Source of the DNA: Filomicrobium sp.
GTDB taxonomy: Bacteria > Pseudomonadota > Alphaproteobacteria > Rhizobiales > Hyphomicrobiaceae
Assembly: GCA_021775655.1 (NCBI GenBank)
Contig: JAJFHK010000505.1
Location: forward strand, 1-5,837
Direction of reading: 5' to 3'
Length of the DNA stretch: 5,837 bases
Position 1 is the first letter of the stretch; each line of letters starts with the position of its first letter. Under the pieces are notes generated by a model that was not told the DNA's origin, ran no database searches, and saw nothing but the letters and a program-made list of their open reading frames with translations. Position numbers and translations under genes: made by a program. Of this stretch, positions 1-5,778 are shown in pieces.

Positions 1-1
1 G

Positions 2-124
2 CTCCGGAAGGCGCGAGCGCGCACCTGCGAGGCCGTCTCTGGCGCTATCGCTGCAGTGCTGAAATGCTTCTCAACTGAGGAATGCGCCAACTATCTCGCC
101 AACGCCGGTTATGCGTCCGTTTAA
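2..124 (+). CDS. IS630-family transposase, C-terminal 40 codons (5' end outside window)
   Basis: The open frame enters from the left edge and ends at TAA 122-124. Its last residues include ARTCEAVSGAIAAVL and then ECANYLANAGY. This matches the usual tail of IS630-family DDE transposases, which carry an ART-E-A-I pattern followed by a (P/T)EECxNYxxNAGY ending just before the stop. The protein cuts and joins the insertion sequence at TA target sites; the catalytic DDE residues would lie upstream, outside the window. I cannot tell whether the element is complete. A terminal inverted repeat should lie shortly after the stop, but it cannot be assigned without the left end. The gene converges on the small exported-protein gene at 233-613, and the terminator at 168-191 lies between them. 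Confidence 0.82.
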   Translation, partial: LRKARARTCEAVSGAIAAVLKCFSTEECANYLANAGYASV

Positions 125-163
125 GTTGAACAGGCTCTAGCAAAACTCAGCTCCTGAACAAGG

Positions 164-191
164 AAAAACCCCGCAGCCTGAGCTGCGGGGT
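164..191 (-). terminator. Rho-independent terminator of the small exported-protein gene
   Basis: CCCCGCAGC (169-177) pairs perfectly with GCTGCGGGG (182-190) around a 4-base loop, and A168/T191 can extend the stem. On the minus strand the stem is followed at once by TTTTT (complement of 164-168). It lies about 40 bases past the stop of the minus-strand gene at 233. On the plus strand the bases after the stem (tattgtg) make a poorer U tract, so it mainly serves the minus strand. Confidence 0.88.
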
Positions 192-232
192 ATTGTGTCA
201 GCCGGTTGGGTCAACAGGCTGATACCCGTTCA

Positions 233-613
233 TCAACCCGACTTGCGGTCGGCATACGCAACACGCTGGAACGGCTGCACCGTCATCGACTTGGCGCCGA
301 TTTCACAAGTGAACTGCAACGCTCCGCCTTCCGAACTTTCGAAAACTCCGGTGCGGCCGGGCGCAACTGCAAACCGGACGCGGGAACCTGCTCCCTTGAC
401 GCTATCAAAGTCGCCAACCGGGGCGACCATCAAGGTCAACTCGCACTGACCGTCCTTGGCCATGAAGTAGCCGACGGCCTTCTCAGACCCAACTTGGAAG
501 CTCTTGCCGCTCGCTGGCGACAGAACAACCTTGCCTGCGTCCTTGCTGGAAACTGGTAGGGCTGCGGCGCCCATAGCGATTGCAGTGATGGCTGCAAGTA
601 ATCCTGCACGCAT
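233..613 (-). CDS. Small exported protein of unknown function
   Basis: This gene encodes 126 aa. Residues 1-19 (MRAGLLAAITAIAMGAAAL) form a typical Sec signal peptide with a short positive start and an alanine-rich core, so the mature protein is probably periplasmic at about 105 residues. The mature part has only two cysteines, C57 (GQCELTL) and C103 (FTCEIG), which could form one disulfide. It looks beta-rich, with no enzyme motif I can identify. I do not recognise a named family. The start at 613 was chosen because AGGAG (complement of 622-626) lies 8 bases before it. In-frame ATGs at 619 and 649 are worse: the first sits almost on the ribosome binding site and the second has none and would spoil the signal peptide. 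The gene is monocistronic, with its own terminator at 164-191. Confidence 0.82.
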   Translation of the reverse strand: MRAGLLAAITAIAMGAAALPVSSKDAGKVVLSPASGKSFQVGSEKAVGYFMAKDGQCELTLMVAPVGDFDSVKGAGSRVRFAVAPGRTGVFESSEGGALQFTCEIGAKSMTVQPFQRVAYADRKSG

Positions 614-620
614 GATCATC

Positions 621-626
621 TCTCCT
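621..626 (-). promoter_or_regulatory. Ribosome binding site deciding the start at 613
   Basis: The minus-strand sequence AGGAGA is complementary to the 16S anti-SD tail. It sits 8 bases from ATG 613 but only about 1 base from ATG 619, so it favours 613 as the real start. Confidence 0.7.
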
Positions 627-730
627 GTTTGGTGAGTGTGTTTTTTCATGACGACCGGCGGTCCGATCTTTGTCGGCTGCAGCCCGGCGTTGGAGGAAGA
701 AATAGTCTCAATCGATTCAGCGAGGTAGCC

Positions 731-754
731 CGCATGCTGCGGAGCAGCATTGCG
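731..754 (-). repeat. Stem-loop in the upstream region of the exported-protein gene
   Basis: ATGCTGC (734-740) pairs with GCAGCAT (744-750) around a 3-base loop. CGC 731-733 and GCG 752-754 extend it past a single bulged T, giving about 10 pairs. There is no T tract after it on either strand, so it is not a standard terminator. If transcription starts further upstream it would fold in the 5' leader of the minus-strand mRNA. Its role is unknown. Confidence 0.5.
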
Positions 755-813
755 TTTGCTGCAGCGCACATTCGCCGCGCGGCGTTACGCTTCACCCGGC
801 TGGGAAAACGGTG

Positions 814-831
814 CCTACCCGGGTGGGTAGG
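814..831. promoter_or_regulatory. Perfect inverted repeat, candidate operator
   Basis: CCTACCC (814-820), a 4-base spacer GGGT, then GGGTAGG (825-831). The dyad is 18 bases long with perfect 7-bp arms, and the sequence to its left is not symmetrical. It lies about 200 bases upstream of the start of the minus-strand exported-protein gene. The size and spacing fit a binding site for a dimeric transcription factor, but which one cannot be told from the sequence. Confidence 0.45.
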
Positions 832-988
832 AGACAAATAGTGCAACCTGGGATGAACCCGATCACAGCACCACTGCCCCCGGATATCTTCAAAGGTCCG
901 GGCAGGAGGAACGGCCGCACTCCCTCCAAAAGCTGACGCTCATTGGCCTGGACGCGAAGTCGCTGATTGCACTGGTGCGGTCCTCCGC

Positions 989-1726
989 TCAACCACACAA
1001 GCAGGCTTTCGAACAGCAGGTATAGGCAAATCCAGCTAACGCGAGCACACCTATCGAGATAGCGAGGCTTCCGCCAACGAATACCCGTTGCCGGCGAGTC
1101 ATGGTCTGGCGGATGGCAAGCACGAGATCCATCACCATGAGCGCGGGGGCGGGCGCCTTGACGGGTTGGGCATCCTTCCAGGCTTCCGCGTCGACGAGCG
1201 CACCGCGCGACAGCAGCAGTGCGGAAGGGCGCCCTTTTGCCAGCCACTCAGTCGCACGATCCTGCCAGCGGGTCGCCTGTTTGAGCCAATCGTGATCGGT
1301 CTCAAGCACCTCGACTGGTTTGACGAGATCGCATCCAAGATCGAACAGGCCGTCGGGCGGCAAGATGTGGATCTCGCCCAGCTGCCGCGGGAGTTTCGCC
1401 GGGTTCACGAGGTCGACCATGACCGGTACCAGTCGCTTGTTCCGCGTCTTGACCTGATCCACAGCTCCCAATTCACGCAATCCGATCGGATAGAGGCCTC
1501 GCTAACGAGCCAGATCCCTGTGTCAGACAGTCGGATGAATTCGGCCAGCTCCGCCTGCCACTTCTGGCCAAATGGCAGATCGCGCTTATCGATAGTTATA
1601 TCGAAGCCGTGCCCTTTGAGAGCTGCAATGATCGCATCGGCGGCGACCGCGTCGCGAGTACGAAATGAAAACCTTCAGCCGATCACTACCGGCCGCCTTG
1701 CCTGACGCACCCACTTCCCATGCCAT
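989..1726 (-). pseudogene. Broken TIR-domain membrane protein gene (TIR-linker-TM, C-terminal part lost)
   Basis: Three minus-strand frames read in order give one TIR protein. Frame 1 (1726-1655) has DRLKVFISYS, the TIR box 1. Frame 2 (1653-1465) has DAVAADAIIAALKGHGF, then DKRDLPFGQKW (box 2) and SIRSDCVNWE, where the final Glu sits at the position of the catalytic Glu of NAD-cleaving TIRs. Frame 3 (from 1459) continues DQVKTRNKRLVPVMV, a charged linker, a TRRQR motif and a transmembrane stretch (about 1081-1019). Net shifts of frame lie at about 1654 and 1460-1464. Similarity ends at about 1019; the reading then runs to a stop at 989-991 through unrelated residues. Family knowledge: rhizobial proteins of this layout usually continue into a coiled coil and WD40 repeats, which are absent. 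The start at 1726 is tentative; GGAG lies about 10 bases before it. This is a relic, not a working gene. Confidence 0.8.
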
Positions 1727-2223
1727 TGGCCAACGTCTCCGAGGCTTGTCGCGATATACTTGAGGACTACCACATGTGCGGCTCGGCACTGAATCGAGCG
1801 TCCAGCTCTCAGCGTTGGCCACTCGGTGACCGAAAGGTCCGGAGCTGAAGAAGGCAGACATCGTCTGTGCCAAGCTGATCTCGTCTCCTCCTGGCCTTGA
1901 ACCGAAATCAGAACTGTTTTGGCCGATGTCTCGAAGAGTTATGGCAGCGGACAACAATCACCGTCTCAAACCATCAACATCCACAAAAAAAGCGGAGCCT
2001 AAACAATCGGCTCCGCTCGCGCTTTTTACGTCGAACCACCGTTTGTCAGTCAAGGTTGGCCGACGCGCCTGACCCAAAGGCAAAGTGGAGCAGCGCGGAT
2101 CTTGCTGCACTAGAGGTCGTTACCTATCGATTACTTGCGCCAAGAGACTAGGTGACAAAACTCTTCACCAACGCGAATTGGAGCTTGATTGCTGTCACCG
2201 CAGATTTTTAACGAAAGACTGAT
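1727..2223. other. Gene-poor stretch of about 500 bases
   Basis: No reading frame here looks like a protein: the open stretches have no recognisable motif, no good ribosome binding site and are overlapped on both strands. It contains the terminator at 1984-2017. The 2018-2223 part would be the 3' untranslated region of the minus-strand hydrolase mRNA. I looked for a tRNA or other RNA gene (there is a GGTTCGA-like string on the minus strand near 2030) and found no complementary arms. Confidence 0.6.
1984..2017 (-). terminator. Rho-independent terminator, probably for the hydrolase transcript
   Basis: AGCGGAGCC (1991-1999) pairs perfectly with GGCTCCGCT (2009-2017) over 9 bp around a 9-base loop. 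On the minus strand the stem runs directly into a run of seven T (complement of 1984-1990), an excellent U tract. On the plus strand the T run (CTTTTT, about 2022-2027) starts a few bases after the stem, so weaker two-way action is possible. The only minus-strand gene entering it intact is the hydrolase, whose stop is about 207 bases upstream. Confidence 0.85.
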
Positions 2224-3822
2224 TTAGGTCCCAGCACAGCCGCCGTCGGCTCGTGGATCGGTTGCGCCCGCGATTAACCCATCTCGTCCGATAGCGACCA
2301 TACCCGCGTGGCCCATCATGTCTTCATACGGGCCGACGATCTCGACATCGTGGCCCGCACTGCGCAGGGCGTCGATGAGGGCAGGATCGAAGCGGTTCTC
2401 GATCTTCAGGTTGGTTGAACTTGCCCCCCACGTGCGTCCCAGAAGCCAGCGCGGCGCAGTAACTGCCTCCTGCATGTCCTGACCGAAAAGAACGTGGCGA
2501 CTGAAGATCGCTGCCTGCGTCTGCGGCTGTCCTTCGCCGCCCATCGTGCCGTAGGCCAGCGTCGTGCCGTTATTGCGCAAGGCCATCGCCGGGTTGAGCG
2601 TATGGAATGGCAGACGGCCGGGGGCCAATTCGTTGGGACCGGGAGTTAGGGTAAAACTTGCGCCCCGGTTTTGCCAAAGGACGCCGGTCTCTGGCACGAT
2701 CACGCCGGAGCCAAATTCCCAGAAGATGCTCTGGATATAACTGACGACATTGCCGTCCTTGTCGGCGGCGCCCATCCAGATAGTGTCGCCGGGCACAGCG
2801 GGATGCGGCCAGGGCACGGCACGCGTCATGTCAATCGCCATGACCTCCTTGGCCACTGTTTCGTCATTTAGCCAATCTTGCCAGAGATCACCCATGTGGC
2901 TGGGGTCGCCGACATGTGCGTTGCGCAAAATGAAGGCGCGCTTGGTCGCCTCGACAAGACCGTGAACGTGTTCGAACGTTTCGGCGTCGGCGACGCCAAG
3001 CTGCTCGAAAATGCGCAGGATCAACAGCGATGCGATACCTTGAGTGGGCGGCGGCATGTTGTACAAGCGGCAGCACTGGAGTTCGGTCTGGGCAGGGGCT
3101 ACCTCAATCGGGCGATAGCTTTCCAGATCAGTCAGTCGCAGCGGGCTGCCGACCTCTTCCAGGCCTTTGGCCAGGGTTCGTGCCAGGTCCCCGCGATAGA
3201 AATCATCAAGCCCAGTCTCGGCGAGATGAGCGAGCGTGGACGCGAGGGCTTTGTACTGCAGCACGTCGCCTTCTGCGGGAAGCCCCCCCGGCGCGAAGAC
3301 ATCGCCAAACCCTCCGACGTCCTTCAACTCGCCCCACTTCTCTTTGGTCAATGCCGACTGCGAGCGGGTAACGGGAACGCCGTTTCGAGCGTGGTGTACG
3401 GCATCTTCCAATAGGCGCGACAGGGGCAAGCGGCCGCCTGCTTCTCCAGCAATGCGCTTAGCTTCAGCCCAGCCTCCGATGGCGCCAGCGACGGTCAGTG
3501 CGGCGCGCGGCCCACGTGTGGGGATCGCGTCGTCACCTTGTTCGGCATAATAGTCGGGCATCGCCATTGCGGCGGCAGGGCCGCAGGCGCGAATGCCGAC
3601 GGGCGGCTTACCGCCCCGTGACACGAGCCAGAACCCGTCACCGCCGATGGCGTTCATGTGCGGGTAGACGACGGCGATGGCCGCAGCCGAAGCAATCATT
3701 GCTTCGATGGCGTTGCCGCCATCGCGGAGGATGGATCCCCCAGCTTCAGCTGCTAAGTGGTGGGGCGCGGTCACCATGCCGCCCAGGCTCATGCGGGATC
3801 GGAGCATGCGAATTCTACTCAC
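2224..3822 (-). CDS. Gamma-glutamyltransferase-family Ntn-hydrolase, possibly oxamate amidohydrolase-like
   Basis: This gene encodes 532 aa, about the usual length of the family. It is a proenzyme that cleaves itself to expose an N-terminal Thr. Visible motifs are: GGMVTAPHHLAAEAGGSILR and DGGNAIEAMIA (residues about 14-45, the family N-terminus), YPHMNAIGGDGFW (53-65), GDTIW with T347 as predicted nucleophile, then DKDGNVVSYIQS, EFGSGV, WQNRGASF and YGTMGGEGQPQ (424-434). True glutathione GGTs have TTH(Y/F)SV at the nucleophile and a PGG oxyanion motif; here these are TIW and MGGEGQPQ. This pattern fits GGT-like amidohydrolases such as oxamate amidohydrolase HpxW, so the substrate may be a small amide instead of glutathione. 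No signal peptide is visible, so it is probably cytoplasmic. The start is GTG 3822 with no clear SD; ATG 3807 or 3792 are alternatives. It is divergent from the TRAP operon. Confidence 0.88.
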   Translation of the reverse strand: MSRIRMLRSRMSLGGMVTAPHHLAAEAGGSILRDGGNAIEAMIASAAAIAVVYPHMNAIGGDGFWLVSRGGKPPVGIRACGPAAAMAMPDYYAEQGDDAIPTRGPRAALTVAGAIGGWAEAKRIAGEAGGRLPLSRLLEDAVHHARNGVPVTRSQSALTKEKWGELKDVGGFGDVFAPGGLPAEGDVLQYKALASTLAHLAETGLDDFYRGDLARTLAKGLEEVGSPLRLTDLESYRPIEVAPAQTELQCCRLYNMPPPTQGIASLLILRIFEQLGVADAETFEHVHGLVEATKRAFILRNAHVGDPSHMGDLWQDWLNDETVAKEVMAIDMTRAVPWPHPAVPGDTIWMGAADKDGNVVSYIQSIFWEFGSGVIVPETGVLWQNRGASFTLTPGPNELAPGRLPFHTLNPAMALRNNGTTLAYGTMGGEGQPQTQAAIFSRHVLFGQDMQEAVTAPRWLLGRTWGASSTNLKIENRFDPALIDALRSAGHDVEIVGPYEDMMGHAGMVAIGRDGLIAGATDPRADGGCAGT

Positions 3823-3907
3823 GTTGAATCAAGTTGCCACGGCTTTGAGCGCAATCGGCGGGCTGTTGCAAGATGCAAAATTGGTCGACGGCAGATCGTG
3901 CTCAAAT

Positions 3908-3915
3908 TGTATACA
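3908..3915. promoter_or_regulatory. TGTATACA palindrome, candidate GntR-family operator
   Basis: A perfect 8-bp palindrome sits in the context AATTGTATACATT. Operators of the FadR/FCD branch of GntR regulators commonly have a TNGTATACNA-like core, and such regulators often control TRAP and carboxylate genes. It lies about 105 bases upstream of the predicted sigma-54 start and about 90 bases upstream of the hydrolase start, so one protein could act on both. No regulator gene is in the window. Confidence 0.45.
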
Positions 3916-3920
3916 TTCTG

Positions 3921-3957
3921 GCGGAAGTGCAGGCGTGCTGTGCATGCACTTTTCCGC
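3921..3957. promoter_or_regulatory. Interrupted inverted repeat, candidate enhancer-binding site
   Basis: GCGGAAGTGCA (3921-3931) is answered by TGCACTT-TT-CCGC (3945-3957): 11 paired positions broken by one 2-base bulge, with a 13-base spacer. A second palindrome, GTGCATGCAC (3940-3949), overlaps its right arm. It is centred about 75 bp upstream of the predicted start of the sigma-54 promoter. Sigma-54 promoters need an upstream-bound activator (NtrC/DctD class), and this is the best candidate site. That assignment is inference from position and symmetry. Confidence 0.45.
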
Positions 3958-3986
3958 AATTCCCATTTATTTCAATTAGTTAACAT

Positions 3987-4003
3987 TTGGCACACCAGTT
4001 GCG
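3987..4003 (+). promoter_or_regulatory. Sigma-54 (RpoN) -24/-12 promoter of the TRAP operon
   Basis: TTGGCACACCAGTTGCG matches the consensus YTGGCACGNNNNTTGCW at every key base: TGGCAC at -24 and TTGC at -12, with GG (3989-3990) and GC (4001-4002) exactly 12 bases apart. Only the G after TGGCAC (A here) and the last W (G here) differ. Transcription would start near 4014, giving a leader of about 66 bases before the binding-protein gene. Known parallel: rhizobial dctA dicarboxylate transport is RpoN-dependent through DctB/DctD. Confidence 0.78.
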
Positions 4004-4079
4004 AAATGTGTGTGTGGCCGTGTCGACCGTCCGCGCGGCGTTCGACATAAAAAACAAAATCAGCAACTGAGGTTTCGAA

Positions 4080-5168
4080 ATGAAAAGACGCAAGTTTCTG
4101 GCAACGGCAGGCCTTGCTACGGCAGGCGCTTCAGCGATGGTGGCTTCACCCGCAGTCGTGCGTGCACAAGAGTCGTTCGGCTTCAAGATGACAAATGCCT
4201 ATCCACCGGGCGCACCCTTCTACACGGTTGGACCGGGTAGCCCTACGGACTTCTGCAAGAAGGTCGAGGCGATGTCAGGGGGACGGCTGAAGATCCAGCA
4301 CTTTGCAGCCGGCGAACTCATCCCGGCACTCGAAGGTTTCGATGCCGTGCAGGCCGGCACGGTCGAGATGAACGCCGCCAACGCCTACTTTTGGGCAGGC
4401 AAGATCTTTGCTGCGCAGTATTTCACCACCGTGCCGTTCGGCCTCAATTTCCAGGGCGTAAACGCGTGGCTCTACCAAGGCGGCGGTCTCGAACTTTGGC
4501 ACGAACTCTACAAACCACTTGGCCTGATCGCTTTCCCGATGGGCAATACAGGCCTTCAGATGACTGGCTGGTTCCGTAAGCCGATCGAGTCGATTGAAGA
4601 CTTCAACGGTCTAAAGATGCGCATCCCCGGGCTTGCTGGAAAGGTTTACAAACAGATCGGCGTCGATGTGAAGCTGCTACCTGGCGGCGAAATCTTCCCC
4701 GCGTTGGAACGCGGCGTGATCGATGCCGCCGAGTTCGTCGGCCCGTTCCAGGATCGCCGCCTCGGACTGCAAAATGCGGCCAAGTATTACTACACCACTG
4801 GATGGCACGAACCTTCCAACGTCACCGAGCTTTTGATCAGCCTCAAAGCTTGGGAAAAACTGCCCGACGACTTGAAAGCGATCGTCAAGACGGCTGCGAT
4901 GGCATGCAATCTGGAAAGCCATGCCTGGTCGGAAGCCAACAATGCTGACGCGCTGGAAGACCTCGTCAAGAACCATGGTGTAAAGGCGGGCGTGTTGCCC
5001 AAAGAGATCGTCGCAAAACTTCGTGAACTCACATTCGCGACACTCGAAGCTGAGGCCGCCAAGGACCCCCGCACCAAAAAAGTGCACGACGCGTTCATGG
5101 CTTTCCGGGCAAAACATCGCGCTTGGTCAGACATCAGCGAGAAGCCCTACCACGATGACTTGTCGTAA
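4080..5168 (+). CDS. dctP: TRAP transporter substrate-binding protein (DctP/TakP-like)
   Basis: This gene encodes 362 aa. It starts with a twin-arginine signal (MKRRKFLATAG) and a hydrophobic stretch ending VVRAQE, cleaved probably after residue 29, so it folds before export and works in the periplasm. It captures a small organic acid and delivers it to the DctQ/DctM permease. The body resembles TakP, the 2-oxoacid-binding TRAP protein of Rhodobacter: AGELIPALEGFDAVQAGTVE (77-96), GNTGLQMTGWFRKPI (155-169), LKMRIPGLAGKVY (178-190), LPGGEIFPALERGVIDAAEF (200-219), then VGP. The likely ligand residues are Q160, R181 (the conserved TRAP arginine that grips the carboxylate) and E218. The residue after E218 is Phe, where TakP has Trp as I recall it, so the ligand may differ. 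GAGG at 4069-4072 sits 7 bases before the ATG, a good ribosome binding site. It is the first gene of the operon, behind the sigma-54 promoter. Confidence 0.93.
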   Translation: MKRRKFLATAGLATAGASAMVASPAVVRAQESFGFKMTNAYPPGAPFYTVGPGSPTDFCKKVEAMSGGRLKIQHFAAGELIPALEGFDAVQAGTVEMNAANAYFWAGKIFAAQYFTTVPFGLNFQGVNAWLYQGGGLELWHELYKPLGLIAFPMGNTGLQMTGWFRKPIESIEDFNGLKMRIPGLAGKVYKQIGVDVKLLPGGEIFPALERGVIDAAEFVGPFQDRRLGLQNAAKYYYTTGWHEPSNVTELLISLKAWEKLPDDLKAIVKTAAMACNLESHAWSEANNADALEDLVKNHGVKAGVLPKEIVAKLRELTFATLEAEAAKDPRTKKVHDAFMAFRAKHRAWSDISEKPYHDDLS

Positions 5169-5232
5169 AGGGCTGGGTGCTCAAAAGAACGTGACTGCAC
5201 GGTTCAGAACTTAACAGATTGGACTTGGCTCC

Positions 5233-5772
5233 TTGTCGCTCCAACCCTTGCAAAAAATTGTCGACCGGCTCGATTCGTTCGTCGAGCTGGTCGGCAGGCT
5301 GACGGCGTGGCTCGTTCTTGGGCTCGTCGTACTCGTCGCGGTCAACGTGCTGGCCCGCTATATGTTCAGCGCCGGGACCGTCGCCTTGCAGGAACTAGAA
5401 TGGCACGTTCTTGCGGTCACCGCCCTGGTCGGCATGTCGTATGGAATTAACCGGGGCGATGAAGTTCGCGTCGACATGCTTTACGCGAACTACGGCCCAA
5501 GGACAAAAGCGGCTGTCGACTTTCTCGCAGCCTTATTGATGTTCCTCGTGGCGGTCTTCATCATCAAGGTATCAATCAACTACGTGGCACAGTCGTATGC
5601 CTACCAGGAAGGGTCCCCCGACCCTGGTGGTCTGCCCTACAGATATCTCCTCAAAGCACTAATCCCGCTCGGCTTCCTTCTTCTTGCGCTACAGGCAGTC
5701 GTTGAGATGGCAAAAGCTTTGCGCGCCTACGCGGCGGAATCGACTGCCGGTCAACAACCCCCAAAATCGTGA
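5233..5772 (+). CDS. dctQ: TRAP transporter small membrane subunit DctQ
   Basis: This gene encodes 179 aa with four predicted transmembrane helices (about residues 22-44, 53-71, 92-114 and 138-161), the normal layout of DctQ. Family motifs are NVLARYMFSAG (38-48), the LQELEWH segment at the start of helix 2, and GDEVRVDMLY, which usually reads as a G-x-x-VRVD loop. DctQ is the inner-membrane partner of the large permease DctM and is needed for sodium-driven uptake of ligand handed over by DctP. The start is uncertain: no in-frame ATG or GTG exists between the upstream stop at 5212 and the first conserved residues, so TTG 5233 is used, with only a weak SD-like GGAC/TTGG stretch before it; TTG 5248 is the alternative. 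It lies 64 bases after dctP, with no terminator between, and 6 bases before dctM. Confidence 0.9.
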   Translation: MSLQPLQKIVDRLDSFVELVGRLTAWLVLGLVVLVAVNVLARYMFSAGTVALQELEWHVLAVTALVGMSYGINRGDEVRVDMLYANYGPRTKAAVDFLAALLMFLVAVFIIKVSINYVAQSYAYQEGSPDPGGLPYRYLLKALIPLGFLLLALQAVVEMAKALRAYAAESTAGQQPPKS

Positions 5773-5778
5773 TCCCAA

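Larger units (their letters stand above)
614..988. other. Long non-coding region with several inverted repeats
   Basis: No convincing gene lies between the small exported-protein gene and the TIR gene remnant. The stretch contains the hairpin at 731-754, a perfect 12-bp GC-rich palindrome at 773-784 (CGCCGCGCGGCG), and the CCTACCC/GGGTAGG repeat at 814-831. It presumably carries the promoter of the minus-strand exported-protein gene, but I found no clear -35/-10 pair. From about 850 to 1018 the sequence continues past the point where similarity to the TIR protein stops, and I recognise nothing in it. Confidence 0.55.
3823..4079. promoter_or_regulatory. Divergent control region between hydrolase and TRAP operon
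   Basis: These 257 bases are more AT-rich than the flanking genes in their middle part (about 3900-4000) and hold no gene. In order they contain the TGTATACA palindrome (3908-3915), an interrupted inverted repeat (3921-3957), a sigma-54 promoter (3987-4003) facing right, and a leader with an inverted repeat (4021-4047). No convincing sigma-70 promoter for the leftward hydrolase gene was found. TATACAAT on the minus strand, overlapping the palindrome, resembles a -10 box but lacks a matching -35. Confidence 0.7.

Noticed and set aside
613..649. Longer start for the exported protein at ATG 649
   Set aside because: It has no SD and adds a polar stretch (MKKHTHQTGE) that would spoil the signal peptide.
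792..1247. Minus-strand open frame of 151 codons past the TIR break
   Set aside because: Its first half overlaps the TIR linker out of frame and its tail has no recognisable family; most likely a shadow.
1088..1705. Plus-strand open frame of 205 codons
   Set aside because: It lies antisense to the TIR remnant, has no recognisable motif and a poor amino-acid composition; the minus strand gives clear TIR boxes.
2018..2045. Possible tRNA T-arm (GGTTCGA-like on the minus strand)
   Set aside because: The flanking bases do not pair into a T stem and no acceptor or anticodon arms are present.
1897..2151. Plus-strand open frame of 84 codons
   Set aside because: It runs through the terminator hairpin, has no SD and no recognisable motif.
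2878..3414. Plus-strand open frame of 178 codons
   Set aside because: It is antisense to the strongly supported hydrolase gene and has no family resemblance.
4677..5117. Minus-strand open frame of 146 codons
   Set aside because: It is antisense to dctP, which has a full set of family motifs.
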